Positions 45,707 through 54,702 of a stretch of 64,000 bases of DNA are shown piece after piece. Where the stretch lies: NCBI GenBank assembly GCA_009993635.1, contig JAACTC010000008.1:154809-218808 (forward strand). Reading direction: 5' to 3'. The stretch comes from Erythrobacter sp. (GTDB taxonomy: Bacteria > Pseudomonadota > Alphaproteobacteria > Sphingomonadales > Sphingomonadaceae). The notes under the pieces were generated by a model, which was not told where the DNA came from, did no database searches, and worked only from the letters and a program-made list of their open reading frames with translations. The translations under genes and the position numbers were made by a program. The first letter of the stretch is position 1. Each line of letters opens with the position of its first letter.

Positions 45707-47563
45707 TCATGCCGGTTTCGGTTGCCCCGCCTCGGGCTTGGTCGCGCGCTTGGCCGATTCAGCCTCCGCCCGCTTAAGTTGCTGCGGTGAATAGGTAATG
45801 ACGATGTCGCCGGGCCGCGGTTCTGGCTTGGCCGCGTGGGTAAAGAACCGCATCGCGCCATTTTCGCGCAGCAGCAGCAGCATCTGGGCCTTGTCGCCCA
45901 GCTTCTCCCGCGCGTCGTCGATCGTGAATTCCTCGGTCAGCTTGGTCCGCCGGAAGGTCCACCCTTCCTGCTGGCGCTCCTCCACCTCGGTGACTCCGAA
46001 GCCCGAGGCGAACAGCGCGCGGCCGCGCAGGCTTTCCGGCAGGGCGCGCCGGTCATCGTCCGACGCCTCGCCCAGCTGGTACACGCTGTCGCGCCCGATC
46101 TCGTGCGCGAACTCGTTGCACACAAGCGCATTATAGGCCTCGTTCTCGGTCGCTGCGACCAGCACCTGATAGGGGCTGAGATCGAGATTGTGCTCGGTCG
46201 CCTCGTTCAGGATCTCGCCGTGGTAGAATGGCAGGCCTTCACGCCGCGCGGCAGCGAGGCGCTGCCAGCTGGAATCGACCACCATCACCGGCGTCTTGAG
46301 CTCGTGCATCTGCTTGGCGAGCGCGATGGTCCAGGCCGTACTGCCCGCAATCAGCAGGCCCGGCCTGCTGGTGCCGCGCACCTTCAGCAGCTTGGCCACC
46401 GGATTGATGGTAAAGCCATGCGCCACGATCGTGGCCACCACGACCGCGAAGCTCAGCCCGATCAGCACGTTGCCGTCGCCGTAGCCCAGCTCGTTCAACC
46501 GCAGCGCGAACAGGCCGGAGATCGCGACAAGCACGATGCCGCGCGGCGCGATCCAGGCGAGGAAGAGTCGCTCGTTCCATGGGATCGGGCTGCCGAGCAG
46601 GCTGATCAGAACGGTCGCGGGCCGCACGAAGAACAGCAGCACCACCAGAAACGCCCCGAAGCGCCACGTGAAATATTGCAGGTCTTCCCAGTTGAGCGAC
46701 GCCGACAGGATGATGAATATCCCGGAGACCAGCAGAACTGCGATGTTTTCCTTGAACGGATGGATGCTGCGCAGCGACGACACGTCCATATTGGCCAGCG
46801 CGACGCCCATGACGGTCACCGCGACCAGCCCGGCCTCGTGCTCGATCATGTTGCACAGCACGAAGACCGCGATCACCATCGAGAACAGCACCGGCACCTT
46901 GAGGTATTCGGGCACCGCCCCGCGCGGGAACAGGAAAGAGATGAGCCACGCCGCCGCGTAGCCGATCACGCCGGAGAGCAGGGCCGCCAGAATCAGCGGG
47001 GGCACGACCTCGAACAGCGAGGCGCCGGGCGCTTCGGCCACCCTGCGGAAATATTCGTAAGCAATCACCGCGCACAATGCGCCGGTGGGATCGTTGACGA
47101 TCGCCTCCCATTTCAGGATCGACGCCGGTCGCGACTGGACGGAGGATTGGCGCAACAGGGGCAGAACGACGGTCGGCCCGGTCACGACCAGAATACCGCC
47201 GAACAGGATAGCGACGGGCCACACGATGCCGGCGACATAATAGCCGCTGATCGCACCCAGCGCCCAGCCAACGATCACCCCGATGGTCGCCAGCCTCCAC
47301 ACCGCGCTGCCCGACAGGCGCAGCTCTCTGAAATCAAGGCTGAGACCGCCTTCGAACAGGATCAGCGCCACGCCGATGCCGATCATCGGTTCGAGCAGCG
47401 GGCCGAAGGTTTCCTCAGGATCGAACAGGCCGAGGATGGGCCCAGCGAGGAACCCGGCGGCGAGCATCAGCACGATGGCCGGCCAGCCGGTACGCCAGGC
47501 AATCCATTGGGCGCCAATGCCGAGCGCGCCGACTGCGGCGATTACCAGTGCGCTCGATTCCAT
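45707..47563 (-). CDS. Cation:proton antiporter with RCK (TrkA-N) domain
   Basis: 618 residues. The first 400 are an antiporter domain with about 12-13 membrane helices and the CPA1/NhaP marks GVALILFEGGLSLDF, VVTGPTVVLPLL and the ion-binding NDPTGALCAVIAYE. The C-terminal cytoplasmic part begins with a Rossmann RCK domain (about 405-530: GLLIAGSTAWTIALAKQM, MVVDSSWQRLAAAR, VLVAATENEAYNALV) and ends with a short TrkA-C-like domain (about 540-600). The GSTAWT loop has lost part of the GxGxxG pattern, so nucleotide binding may be altered. It exchanges Na+ or K+ for protons. Confidence 0.92.
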   Translation of the reverse strand: MESSALVIAAVGALGIGAQWIAWRTGWPAIVLMLAAGFLAGPILGLFDPEETFGPLLEPMIGIGVALILFEGGLSLDFRELRLSGSAVWRLATIGVIVGWALGAISGYYVAGIVWPVAILFGGILVVTGPTVVLPLLRQSSVQSRPASILKWEAIVNDPTGALCAVIAYEYFRRVAEAPGASLFEVVPPLILAALLSGVIGYAAAWLISFLFPRGAVPEYLKVPVLFSMVIAVFVLCNMIEHEAGLVAVTVMGVALANMDVSSLRSIHPFKENIAVLLVSGIFIILSASLNWEDLQYFTWRFGAFLVVLLFFVRPATVLISLLGSPIPWNERLFLAWIAPRGIVLVAISGLFALRLNELGYGDGNVLIGLSFAVVVATIVAHGFTINPVAKLLKVRGTSRPGLLIAGSTAWTIALAKQMHELKTPVMVVDSSWQRLAAARREGLPFYHGEILNEATEHNLDLSPYQVLVAATENEAYNALVCNEFAHEIGRDSVYQLGEASDDDRRALPESLRGRALFASGFGVTEVEERQQEGWTFRRTKLTEEFTIDDAREKLGDKAQMLLLLRENGAMRFFTHAAKPEPRPGDIVITYSPQQLKRAEAESAKRATKPEAGQPKPA

Positions 47564-47640
47564 CTTGGTATCAGCCCCCCTTCAACCCGGCTTCAACGGA
47601 ACGCGTGATCGATAGGTTCCGCGCGCAGCCGAGCATCGGC

Positions 47641-48141
47641 CTATTCGCCGTCGAAGGCAATCAGCGTGTGCACGTCGATCCCCGCCCCGCGCAGGCGGTC
47701 CGCCCCGCCGAGGTCCGGCAGATCGATCACGAACAGCGCGCTGGCAACTTCGCCGCCCGCCTTGGCTACCAGCTCCGCCGCTGCCAGCGCCGTACCGCCC
47801 GTGGCGATCAGATCGTCGACCAGCGCGACCCTGGTGCCGTTCGGGAATGCTCCGGGATCGACCTCGAGCCGGTCGGTGCCGTATTCCAGCGCATAATCGA
47901 CGCCGATAGTTTCGATTGGCAGCTTGCCCGGCTTGCGGATCGGCACAAAGCCAAGCCCGGCTTCTATGGCGACTGCTGCGCCGAAGATGAAGCCGCGTGC
48001 CTCCATCCCGGCCACCACGCTGGCACCGGACTGGCGGACCTGCGCCGCCAGCAGCGCCACGCTGGTGCGCAACGCCGCCGGGTCGGCAAGCAGGGTGGTG
48101 ATATCGCGGAACTGGATGCCGGGCTTGGGAAAGTCCGGCAC
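47641..48141 (-). CDS. apt: Adenine phosphoribosyltransferase (start uncertain)
   Basis: Salvages adenine with PRPP to AMP. The family features are complete: FRDITTLL, MEARGFIFGAA, RKPGKLP and the PRPP loop VALVDDLIATGGTAL. The reported start is the GTG at 48141 (166 residues). The conserved N-terminal helix of Apt, here SQLQQSIRTVPDFPKPG, extends upstream of it, but there is no ATG, GTG or TTG in that frame before the stop codon inside the cytochrome c1 end. A CTG at 48180 is preceded by AAGGA and would give 179 residues with the full helix. Thus the true start is probably CTG. Confidence 0.9.
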   Translation of the reverse strand: MPDFPKPGIQFRDITTLLADPAALRTSVALLAAQVRQSGASVVAGMEARGFIFGAAVAIEAGLGFVPIRKPGKLPIETIGVDYALEYGTDRLEVDPGAFPNGTRVALVDDLIATGGTALAAAELVAKAGGEVASALFVIDLPDLGGADRLRGAGIDVHTLIAFDGE

Positions 48142-48214
48142 GGTGCGAATGGATTGCTGCAGCTGGCTCAGATCGAGCAGCGCATCCTTGGCGGGTGCAT
48201 CCGCAGCGATCCGA

Positions 48215-49087
48215 TCAGTCCTTTTTCTTCGGCTTCACATCGGCCCAGATCTGCCGCTTGGCGAAATAGGCCAGAACCGTGGCGAACAGCAGGAAGAGGA
48301 TCACCGGCCAGCCGGTCTGCTTGCGCTCGATCAGCTTGGGTTCTGCGGTCCAGGTCAGGAATGCCGCAACATCCTTCGACATCTGCGGCACGGTCGCTGT
48401 GGTGCCGTCATCGAAGGTCACCTGGCCCTCGACGCCGAGCGGCGGGGTCATCGCCAGGTTGAGGTTGGCGAAGTACGGGTTGAAATGGAGGCCCGGCGGG
48501 GTCGAGAAATCGGGGAACTCCTCAAGCAGGCGCTTGCCGTCCTTCTCGAAGGTTGCCGGATCGGTGTAGCCCGTCAGCAGCGAATAGACGTAGTCGGTGC
48601 CGTGATGGCGCGCCTTCGTCATCAGCGAAAGGTCGGGCGGGATCGCGTTGTTGTTCGCAGCCGCCGCAGCCACCTTGTTGGGATAGGGCGAAGGGAAATA
48701 ATCGGTCGGGATGCCGGGCACCATGATCGCTTCGCCGGTGTTCGGATCGATGCCGGGCACCATCCAGGTCGCCGCCTCTGCCTTCACCTGCGCTTCGGAA
48801 TAGCCAAGCTCGGCGAGGTCGCGGAATGCGACGTACCTGAGGCTGTGGCAGGCCGAGCAGACTTCCTTGTAGACCTTGTAGCCACGCTGCAGCTGCGCGA
48901 TGTCCCACGTGCCCAGGGGGCCTTCGAACTGGAAACCGCCTTCGGGCCCGTGAGCCTCGAGGTGGAACTCGTGCTCGGGCGAATGCACCGCATCTTCGGT
49001 GGCAAAGTTGTAGGCGCCCATCACAAAGGCGAGCAGCGCGACGCCTGCGAAGACGAGTCCGGCCAGGGCAGCTAGAATGCGGATCAT
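48215..49087 (-). CDS. petC: Cytochrome c1 of the bc1 complex
   Basis: Heme c subunit of ubiquinol-cytochrome c reductase, 290 residues. Heme motif CSACH at 77-81; the sixth ligand Met is expected in the FPSPYPNKVAAAAANNNAIPPDLSLM region (NNAIPPDLS is the c1 signature). A C-terminal membrane helix (about 262-280, PVILFLLFATVLAYFA) with a lysine-rich end anchors it. The N-terminal helix is a retained or cleaved signal. AAGGA precedes the ATG at six bases. It is the third gene of the operon, and its stop overlaps the region just upstream of apt. Confidence 0.96.
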   Translation of the reverse strand: MIRILAALAGLVFAGVALLAFVMGAYNFATEDAVHSPEHEFHLEAHGPEGGFQFEGPLGTWDIAQLQRGYKVYKEVCSACHSLRYVAFRDLAELGYSEAQVKAEAATWMVPGIDPNTGEAIMVPGIPTDYFPSPYPNKVAAAAANNNAIPPDLSLMTKARHHGTDYVYSLLTGYTDPATFEKDGKRLLEEFPDFSTPPGLHFNPYFANLNLAMTPPLGVEGQVTFDDGTTATVPQMSKDVAAFLTWTAEPKLIERKQTGWPVILFLLFATVLAYFAKRQIWADVKPKKKD

Positions 49088-49124
49088 CGGATGTCCTTAA
49101 ATGTCATTCGTCGTCGTGGGGCGA

Positions 49125-50414
49125 TCAGGTGGCGGGGCTGGCGTTTTCGCCCAGCACAGCCTTGTCGTCCGATTTGAGCACCGCCTCGGTGATCGAGAAT
49201 GGCAGCGGCTTGGGCTTCTCGATCGAGGATACGATCGGAAGGATCACCAGGAAGTGCAGGAAGTAGTACGCCGTCGCGATCTGGCTGATCATCACGTAGG
49301 GCTCTTCAGCCGGCGCGCCGCCGCAGTAGAACAGCACCGCCATGTCGGCCAGCAGCACGAAGAAGAACGCGCGGAACAGCGGGCGATAATGGCCGCTGCG
49401 AACCGGCGAACGGTCGAGCCAGGGCAGCAGGAACCACAGCAGGATCGAGCTGAACATGGCGAGTACGCCCCACAGCTTCGCCGGCAGGATGAAGTCGAAG
49501 GTGAAGGCACGCAGGATCGCGTAGAACGGGTAGAAATACCATTCCGGAACGATGTGCGCCGGGGTCGAGAGCGGGTTCGCCTCGATATAGTTGTCCGGGT
49601 GGCCCAGCATGTTCGGCAGGTAGAACACGAAAAGGCAGTAGATGATCAGGAATACGCCCAGCCCGAAGCCATCCTTTGCGGTGTAGTACGGGTGGAACGG
49701 CACGGTGTCGCTCTGGCTCTTCACTTCCACGCCGGTCGGGTTCGACGAACCGGGGATGTGCAGCGCCCAGATATGCAGGATCACGGTGCCCAGGATCACG
49801 AAGGGCAGCAGGAAGTGCAGGCTGAAGAAGCGGTTGAGCGCGGCGTTATCCGGCGCGAAGCCGCCCAGCAACCACACCTGGATCGGCTCGCCGACCAGCG
49901 GAATGGCCGAGAACAGGCCGGTAATCACCTTGGCACCCCAGAAGCTCATCTGACCCCACGGCAGCACGTAGCCCATGAAGGCGGTTGCCATGCTGAGCAG
50001 GAAGATGACCACGCCCAGCAGCCAGATCATCTCGCGCGGGGCCTTGTAGGAGGAATAGAAGAGGCCGCGGAAAATATGCAGATACAGCACCAGGAAGAAG
50101 AAGCTCGCCCCGTTGGCGTGCATGTAGCGCAGCATCCACCCCCAGTTCACGTCGCGCATGATGTGCTCGACCGTACCAAATGCAACCTGTGCATTGGCGG
50201 CATAATGCATCGCCAGCACCACGCCGGTGACGATCTGCAGCATCAGGCAGAACCCGGCCAGAACGCCGAAATTCCACATGTAGTTCAGGTTGCGCGGCAC
50301 CGGATAGCCCGCGCCCACCGCATTGTAGACGAAGCGGGGCAGCGGCAGCTTTTCGTCCACCCACTTGGTGAACCCGCTCGCCGGGGTGTATTCCTTGGCC
50401 CAGGGAAAACTCAT
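49125..50414 (-). CDS. petB: Cytochrome b of the bc1 complex
   Basis: Integral membrane subunit of 429 residues carrying hemes bL and bH and the quinol sites. Eight membrane helices are visible. The heme-ligand histidines are in helices two and four (AMHYAAN and [10 protein letters not shown] on one side, [12 protein letters not shown] on the other). The Qo-site motif is [14 protein letters not shown] (PEWY). The [14 protein letters not shown] segment is conserved. It follows the Rieske gene by 18 bases. Confidence 0.97.
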   Translation of the reverse strand: MSFPWAKEYTPASGFTKWVDEKLPLPRFVYNAVGAGYPVPRNLNYMWNFGVLAGFCLMLQIVTGVVLAMHYAANAQVAFGTVEHIMRDVNWGWMLRYMHANGASFFFLVLYLHIFRGLFYSSYKAPREMIWLLGVVIFLLSMATAFMGYVLPWGQMSFWGAKVITGLFSAIPLVGEPIQVWLLGGFAPDNAALNRFFSLHFLLPFVILGTVILHIWALHIPGSSNPTGVEVKSQSDTVPFHPYYTAKDGFGLGVFLIIYCLFVFYLPNMLGHPDNYIEANPLSTPAHIVPEWYFYPFYAILRAFTFDFILPAKLWGVLAMFSSILLWFLLPWLDRSPVRSGHYRPLFRAFFFVLLADMAVLFYCGGAPAEEPYVMISQIATAYYFLHFLVILPIVSSIEKPKPLPFSITEAVLKSDDKAVLGENASPAT

Positions 50415-50432
50415 GTCAGGTCTTTCTCTGCC

Positions 50433-51023
50433 TTAACCGACGACGATGGTGGTGTCTGAAGTGAACTCATAGTCCGGAACCACGAGGTTGGTGGGGGCCG
50501 GCCCCTTCCGGATGCGTGCCGCAGTGTCGAACTGCGAACCGTGGCACGGGCAGAAATAACCGCCGAACTCGCCGCGGTTTTCACCCTCGGCGGCACCCAG
50601 CGGCACACAACCCAGATGCGTGCAGACGCCCATGGTAACGAGCATGTCGGTGTGGCCGGGCTTGGTCCGCTCTTCCAGCGTCTGCGGATCGCGCAGCGAG
50701 CCGAGCGGCACGGCATTCGCCTCGTTGATTTCCTGCGGTGTCAGGCGACGGACGAACAGCGGCTGCTTGCGGAACACCGCCTTGATCGCCTGGCCCGGTT
50801 CGATCGCCGAAACGTCCACCTCGGTGGTGCTTTCGGCAAGCACATCGGCCGACGGCGCCATCTGGCTGATCAGCGGATAGAGCACCGCCGCGCCGCCGAC
50901 ACCGGCCGCGCTCAGCGCCGCAATATTGATGAAGTCGCGGCGGCGCACGCCACCTTCGCCTGCATCCATGGTCTCGCCTGCCTTGTGGGGTTCCGCGGTT
51001 GCGGCACCGGTTGCGTCTGCCAT
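50433..51023 (-). CDS. petA: Ubiquinol-cytochrome c reductase Rieske iron-sulfur subunit
   Basis: 2Fe-2S subunit of the bc1 complex, 196 residues. A Tat-type signal-anchor starts at RRRDF (27-31) and is followed by a membrane helix (about 35-52). The cluster motifs CTHLGC (134-139) and CPCHGS (158-163) supply two Cys and two His ligands plus the disulfide. It is the first gene of the petABC operon, with a structured 217-base region upstream. The Tat motif implies export of the folded cluster domain. Confidence 0.97.
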   Translation of the reverse strand: MADATGAATAEPHKAGETMDAGEGGVRRRDFINIAALSAAGVGGAAVLYPLISQMAPSADVLAESTTEVDVSAIEPGQAIKAVFRKQPLFVRRLTPQEINEANAVPLGSLRDPQTLEERTKPGHTDMLVTMGVCTHLGCVPLGAAEGENRGEFGGYFCPCHGSQFDTAARIRKGPAPTNLVVPDYEFTSDTTIVVG

Positions 51024-51148
51024 CGTTCCTGCCTTGTCGCGCGCACAGCGGAAGAGACCCGCCCTGCCCGTGTTGCTTCGTTAAGGGAAATCGGGCGATC
51101 CGCCTTCACCCGGAGGCGCAACGCACCCTGAGGGAGGCGAGGAGGAGC

Positions 51149-51175
51149 CAGCCCCCTTCCCATGTGCGGGGGCTG
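51149..51175 (-). promoter_or_regulatory. Hairpin in the pet leader / pgeF end
   Basis: A perfect 8-bp GC stem (CAGCCCCC at 51149-51156 with GGGGGCTG at 51168-51175) around an 11-base loop. On the minus strand it lies after the pgeF stop and before petA, but no T tract follows, so it is not a standard terminator. It may act within the petABC leader. Confidence 0.5.
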
Positions 51176-51223
51176 TTAGCGCGTAAGGTGCAGGCTGCCA
51201 ATGGCCTTTTGTGGTTAGCGCGT
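51175..51223. repeat. Pair of 10-bp direct repeats upstream of petA
   Basis: GTTAGCGCGT occurs at 51175-51184 and again at 51214-51223 (ACGCGCTAAC on the minus strand), 39 bases apart start to start, about four turns of the helix. Both also have GTGCA or TGCAC close by. Possible operator pair for the bc1 operon; not matched to any known regulator. Confidence 0.45.
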
Positions 51224-51240
51224 TGCACGATGCGCGAGCA

Positions 51241-51975
51241 TCACGCCAGTCCGATGAATGCGCCCTGCCGCCCATAGGTCGCCTCGCCCTGGTGCGTGGC
51301 ACGCCGGAACGAATAGAAGCGCGCGGGCGCTGCGTAGGTGTCGAGCGCGAGATTCTCGACCCGTTCGATCCCGGCGGCGTGCAATTGTGCGGCGACAAAG
51401 CCGGGCAGATCGAACTGGAAATGCCCCGGCTCGCCCTCGGTGAAAAACCGTGCGCTTGCCCGATTGTCGGCCAGAAACGCGTTGCGAAACCCGGCATCCA
51501 CTTCGTAGCTCGCCTGGGCGATCGTAGGGCCGATAGCCGCCGCGATATTCTCGCGCGTCGCGCCAAGCGACACCATTTGCTCAACCGTATTGGAGAGCAC
51601 GCCGCCCTTTGCACCGCGCCATCCGGCGTGGGCCGCGGCCACCACGCCCGCCTGTTCGTCGGCGAGGAGGACGGGTGCGCAGTCCGCCGTCACCACGCCC
51701 ACAAGCAGGCCGCGCGTGGTCGTGACCAGAGCATCGACCCGCGGGCGTTCATCGCCCTCCATCGGCCCGGTCGCGATGGCCACATCGGGCGAATGGACCT
51801 GAAAAGGCATGGCGAGCTGCGCGCCGGGCAGCACGGCGGCGATTGCCCGCCCGCGGTTTTCGGCCACATTCGCAGCATCGTCTTCCGCACCGAACCCGAG
51901 CTGAAGGCCTGCGACCTCGCCGCGCGAAACGCCGCCGTCCCGGCCGAAAAAGCCGTGCGGTACGCCATTGAGCAT
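51241..51975 (-). CDS. pgeF: Purine nucleoside phosphorylase / polyphenol oxidase family protein
   Basis: YfiH (DUF152 / laccase-domain) protein of 244 residues; family members act as zinc-dependent purine nucleoside phosphorylase and adenosine deaminase or as cell-wall editing hydrolase (PgeF). Zinc ligands are in FQVHSPDV (His), TADCAPVLL (Cys) and AAAHAGWRG (His); SYEVDAGF and RFYSFRRATHQGEATYGRQG are also typical. The ATG at 51975 has AGGG six bases upstream and puts the conserved GVPHGFFGR at the start. A GTG at 52008 and a TTG at 52020 are alternatives, the latter overlapping pepN. Confidence 0.9.
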   Translation of the reverse strand: MLNGVPHGFFGRDGGVSRGEVAGLQLGFGAEDDAANVAENRGRAIAAVLPGAQLAMPFQVHSPDVAIATGPMEGDERPRVDALVTTTRGLLVGVVTADCAPVLLADEQAGVVAAAHAGWRGAKGGVLSNTVEQMVSLGATRENIAAAIGPTIAQASYEVDAGFRNAFLADNRASARFFTEGEPGHFQFDLPGFVAAQLHAAGIERVENLALDTYAAPARFYSFRRATHQGEATYGRQGAFIGLA

Positions 51976-52012
51976 CGCGGCCCTGATGGCGGCAGGCCCA
52001 TTGCACACGTCG

Positions 52013-54655
52013 TCAGCCAAGGCTTGCCTCGACCTGTTCGGCCACATCGCGCGACAGGTTGCCCGCCGCCGCAATCCGCTCCAGCTCCGCGTGCATCATC
52101 GCCGACCGCTTGGGCTCGACCCGCCGCCAGCGCCCCAGCGCGGGGACGAAGCGCGCCGCGAGCTGCGGGTTCTTGCGGTTTAGCTGCAGGATCAGATCGG
52201 CAACCATCCGATAGCCCGCGCCGTCCGCCTGGTGGAACGCGCGCGGATTGCCCGCCATTGCGCCATAGAGCGAGCGCACGCGGTTGGGATTGGTCAGGGT
52301 GAAGGCGCGATGTTCCGCCAGCTGCTCGATCTCGCCCAGCACGCCGGGACGCAGCGCCATCGCCTGCAGGCTGAACCACTTGTCCACCACCAGCGCATTG
52401 TCCTCAAAGCGGGTGTAGAAATCCGCCAGCGCCTCGTCGCGCTGCGGCCCGTCGATTTCGGCCAGCACCGCCAGCGCGCCCTGTCGCTCTGTCATGCCGC
52501 GTGCGTCGCGATATTGTGCGAGGCCGCGCCTTGCGCCCTCCGCTTCATCGGCTGCCGCGATATAGGCCAACGCGAGCGAGCGCATCCGCCGCGCCTGCTT
52601 GCCCGCCACGCTCTTTTCGCGCGCGGTATCGGCCAGCCGGTCGTGCAGATCGGCAAAACTGGTCGCGAAACGCTCTCCCAACCAGCGTTTCAGCCCCTCG
52701 CGTTTCTCGATCATCGCGCCGGGGTCGTATATGTCCGAGCGTTCCGCGAGATAGGAAAACGGCGGCAGGCTTAACAGTTCGGCGCGCATTTCATGGTCGA
52801 GCGCATCGTCGTCCAGAATCGCGCCCGCCGCCGTGCCGATCGCGTCGCGCGTTTCGCCGTCGTGATCGTGCAGCAGATAGCCAAGCAGCAGTTCCTGCAT
52901 CGCCTCGTGCCGGGCAAAACTGTCGTCGTCATTGCCGGCGAGGAAAACCAGGTCGCCACGGGGAATATCGCGCGTGATCGCCACCGGGGCGGTGAAGTCG
53001 CGGTTGATCGAAAGGATCGGCGGCTGCGCGTGGCCTGCAAAGGTGAAATCCTGCGAGGGCTGGTCGAGCACGATCAGCCGTTCGCCCGCATGCTTGCCGC
53101 TATCGCGATCGAACAATGCAATCCGCAGCGGGATCGGCACCGCCGCCTTGTCGGGCTGGCCGGGCGTCGCGGGGATCGTCTGCGTCAGCGACAGGGTGAC
53201 CGTGTCGCCCTCGTGCCGCTGCTCGACCGTAACCTGCGGAGTGCCCGCCTGTTCGTACCAGCGGCGGAATTGCTTGAGCTCGAGCCCCGCGCCGTCTTCC
53301 ATCGCGGTGATGAAATCCTCGCACGTGGCGGCTTCGCCGTCGTGCCGCTCGAAATACAGGTCGCTGCCTTTCCGGAAAGCCTCTTCCCCCGCCATGCTGC
53401 GCATCATGCGGATCACCTCGGCGCCCTTGTTATAAACGGTCGCGGTGTAGAAGTTGCTGATTTCCTTGTAGCTATCCGGCCGGATCGGATGCGCGAACGG
53501 CCCGCTATCCTCGGGGAACTGCACGCTGCGCAGGACGCGCACGTCACCGATCCGCTTGATCGCCGCGCCATGCAGATTCTGGCTGAACAGCTGATCGCGC
53601 AGCACGGTGAAGCCTTCCTTCAGGCTAAGCTGGAACCAGTCGCGACAGGTCACGCGATTGCCCGACCAGTTGTGGAAATATTCGTGCCCGATCACGCCTT
53701 CGACCGCGTCGAAATCGGCATCGGTCGCGGTTTCATCGTCCGCCAGCACGTATTTCGTGTTGAAGATGTTGAGGCCCTTGTTCTCCATCGCGCCCATGTT
53801 GAAGTCGCCCACCGCGACGATGTTGAACCGGTCGAGATCGTACTCGCGCCCGAAGGTTGCCTCGTCCCATTCCATCGACCGCTTGAGCGATTCCATCGCG
53901 TGCTCGGTGCGCGGCAGGTCTTCTGCGCGGACCCAGACGCCCAGCTGCACTTCGCGCCCGCCCATGGTGGTGAAACTGTCCGTGCGCGCCACCAGATCGC
54001 CCGCGACCAGCGCGAAAAGGTAGCTCGGCTTGGGCCACGGATCGTGCCATTCGGCGAAGTGGCGGCCATCCTCCAGCGTGCCCTCGTCCACCGGGTTGCC
54101 ATTCGACAGCAGCACGGGGAACGCCGCGCGATCGGCCACCATCCGCACCGTATAGACCGAGAGGACATCGGGCCTGTCGGGGAAGAACGTGATTCGCCGG
54201 AAACCTTCCGCCTCGCACTGGGTGCACAGCATCCCGCCCGAGGCATAGAGGCCCATCAGCTGCGTGTTCTCGTTCGGCGCGATGCGGGTGACGATGGTCA
54301 GCGTGTGCTCCGCTGGCGATAGCGGGACGATCAGATCCTCGCCTTCGCGCCGCCAGTCGTCCCGCACTTCGCCATCCACCGCCACGCTTTCGAGCACCAG
54401 TCCGTCACCGTTCAGGCGGATTTCGCTGGCGGATCCTGCCTGCGGGTTGGGCGCGACCTTCAGTTCCGCCTCGACCCGGGTCGTTTCGGCAGCAAGATCG
54501 AAGTCGAGGCTGATTTCGGGCACAGCCCACGCGAAGGGCGTGTAGTCCGCGCGCCGGATCACCGCCGGATCATGCGGCTCGCCCCCTGCATCGGGCAGCA
54601 CGGGGGCGCCTGCCGGGGTGTTGGCGGCAGATTGGGGTGAGCTGGGCTGATCCAT
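52013..54655 (-). CDS. pepN: Aminopeptidase N
   Basis: M1 family zinc aminopeptidase of 880 residues that trims N-terminal residues of peptides in the cytoplasm. The exopeptidase motif MGAMENKGLN is near residue 285, the zinc motif HEYFHNWSGNRV (HExxH) near residue 320 with the third ligand Glu in LSLKEGFTV. Domain order is the E. coli type: beta N-domain, thermolysin-like domain, beta sandwich and a long helical C-domain (from about residue 560). The start is the ATG for MDQPSSPQ preceded by GAGGAA. It is followed by pgeF on the same strand, and divergent from the SDR gene with 47 bases between starts. Confidence 0.96.
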   Translation of the reverse strand: MDQPSSPQSAANTPAGAPVLPDAGGEPHDPAVIRRADYTPFAWAVPEISLDFDLAAETTRVEAELKVAPNPQAGSASEIRLNGDGLVLESVAVDGEVRDDWRREGEDLIVPLSPAEHTLTIVTRIAPNENTQLMGLYASGGMLCTQCEAEGFRRITFFPDRPDVLSVYTVRMVADRAAFPVLLSNGNPVDEGTLEDGRHFAEWHDPWPKPSYLFALVAGDLVARTDSFTTMGGREVQLGVWVRAEDLPRTEHAMESLKRSMEWDEATFGREYDLDRFNIVAVGDFNMGAMENKGLNIFNTKYVLADDETATDADFDAVEGVIGHEYFHNWSGNRVTCRDWFQLSLKEGFTVLRDQLFSQNLHGAAIKRIGDVRVLRSVQFPEDSGPFAHPIRPDSYKEISNFYTATVYNKGAEVIRMMRSMAGEEAFRKGSDLYFERHDGEAATCEDFITAMEDGAGLELKQFRRWYEQAGTPQVTVEQRHEGDTVTLSLTQTIPATPGQPDKAAVPIPLRIALFDRDSGKHAGERLIVLDQPSQDFTFAGHAQPPILSINRDFTAPVAITRDIPRGDLVFLAGNDDDSFARHEAMQELLLGYLLHDHDGETRDAIGTAAGAILDDDALDHEMRAELLSLPPFSYLAERSDIYDPGAMIEKREGLKRWLGERFATSFADLHDRLADTAREKSVAGKQARRMRSLALAYIAAADEAEGARRGLAQYRDARGMTERQGALAVLAEIDGPQRDEALADFYTRFEDNALVVDKWFSLQAMALRPGVLGEIEQLAEHRAFTLTNPNRVRSLYGAMAGNPRAFHQADGAGYRMVADLILQLNRKNPQLAARFVPALGRWRRVEPKRSAMMHAELERIAAAGNLSRDVAEQVEASLG

Positions 54656-54702
54656 CGATTCCTCGTTTCTTCGCAGCGGGCTATGTGGCAGCACCGCGCG
54701 CG

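Noticed and set aside
45836..47608. Plus-strand frame of 590 codons opposite the antiporter
   Set aside because: The His/Gln/Arg-rich sequence is typical of the antisense of membrane helices; the antiporter frame is clear.
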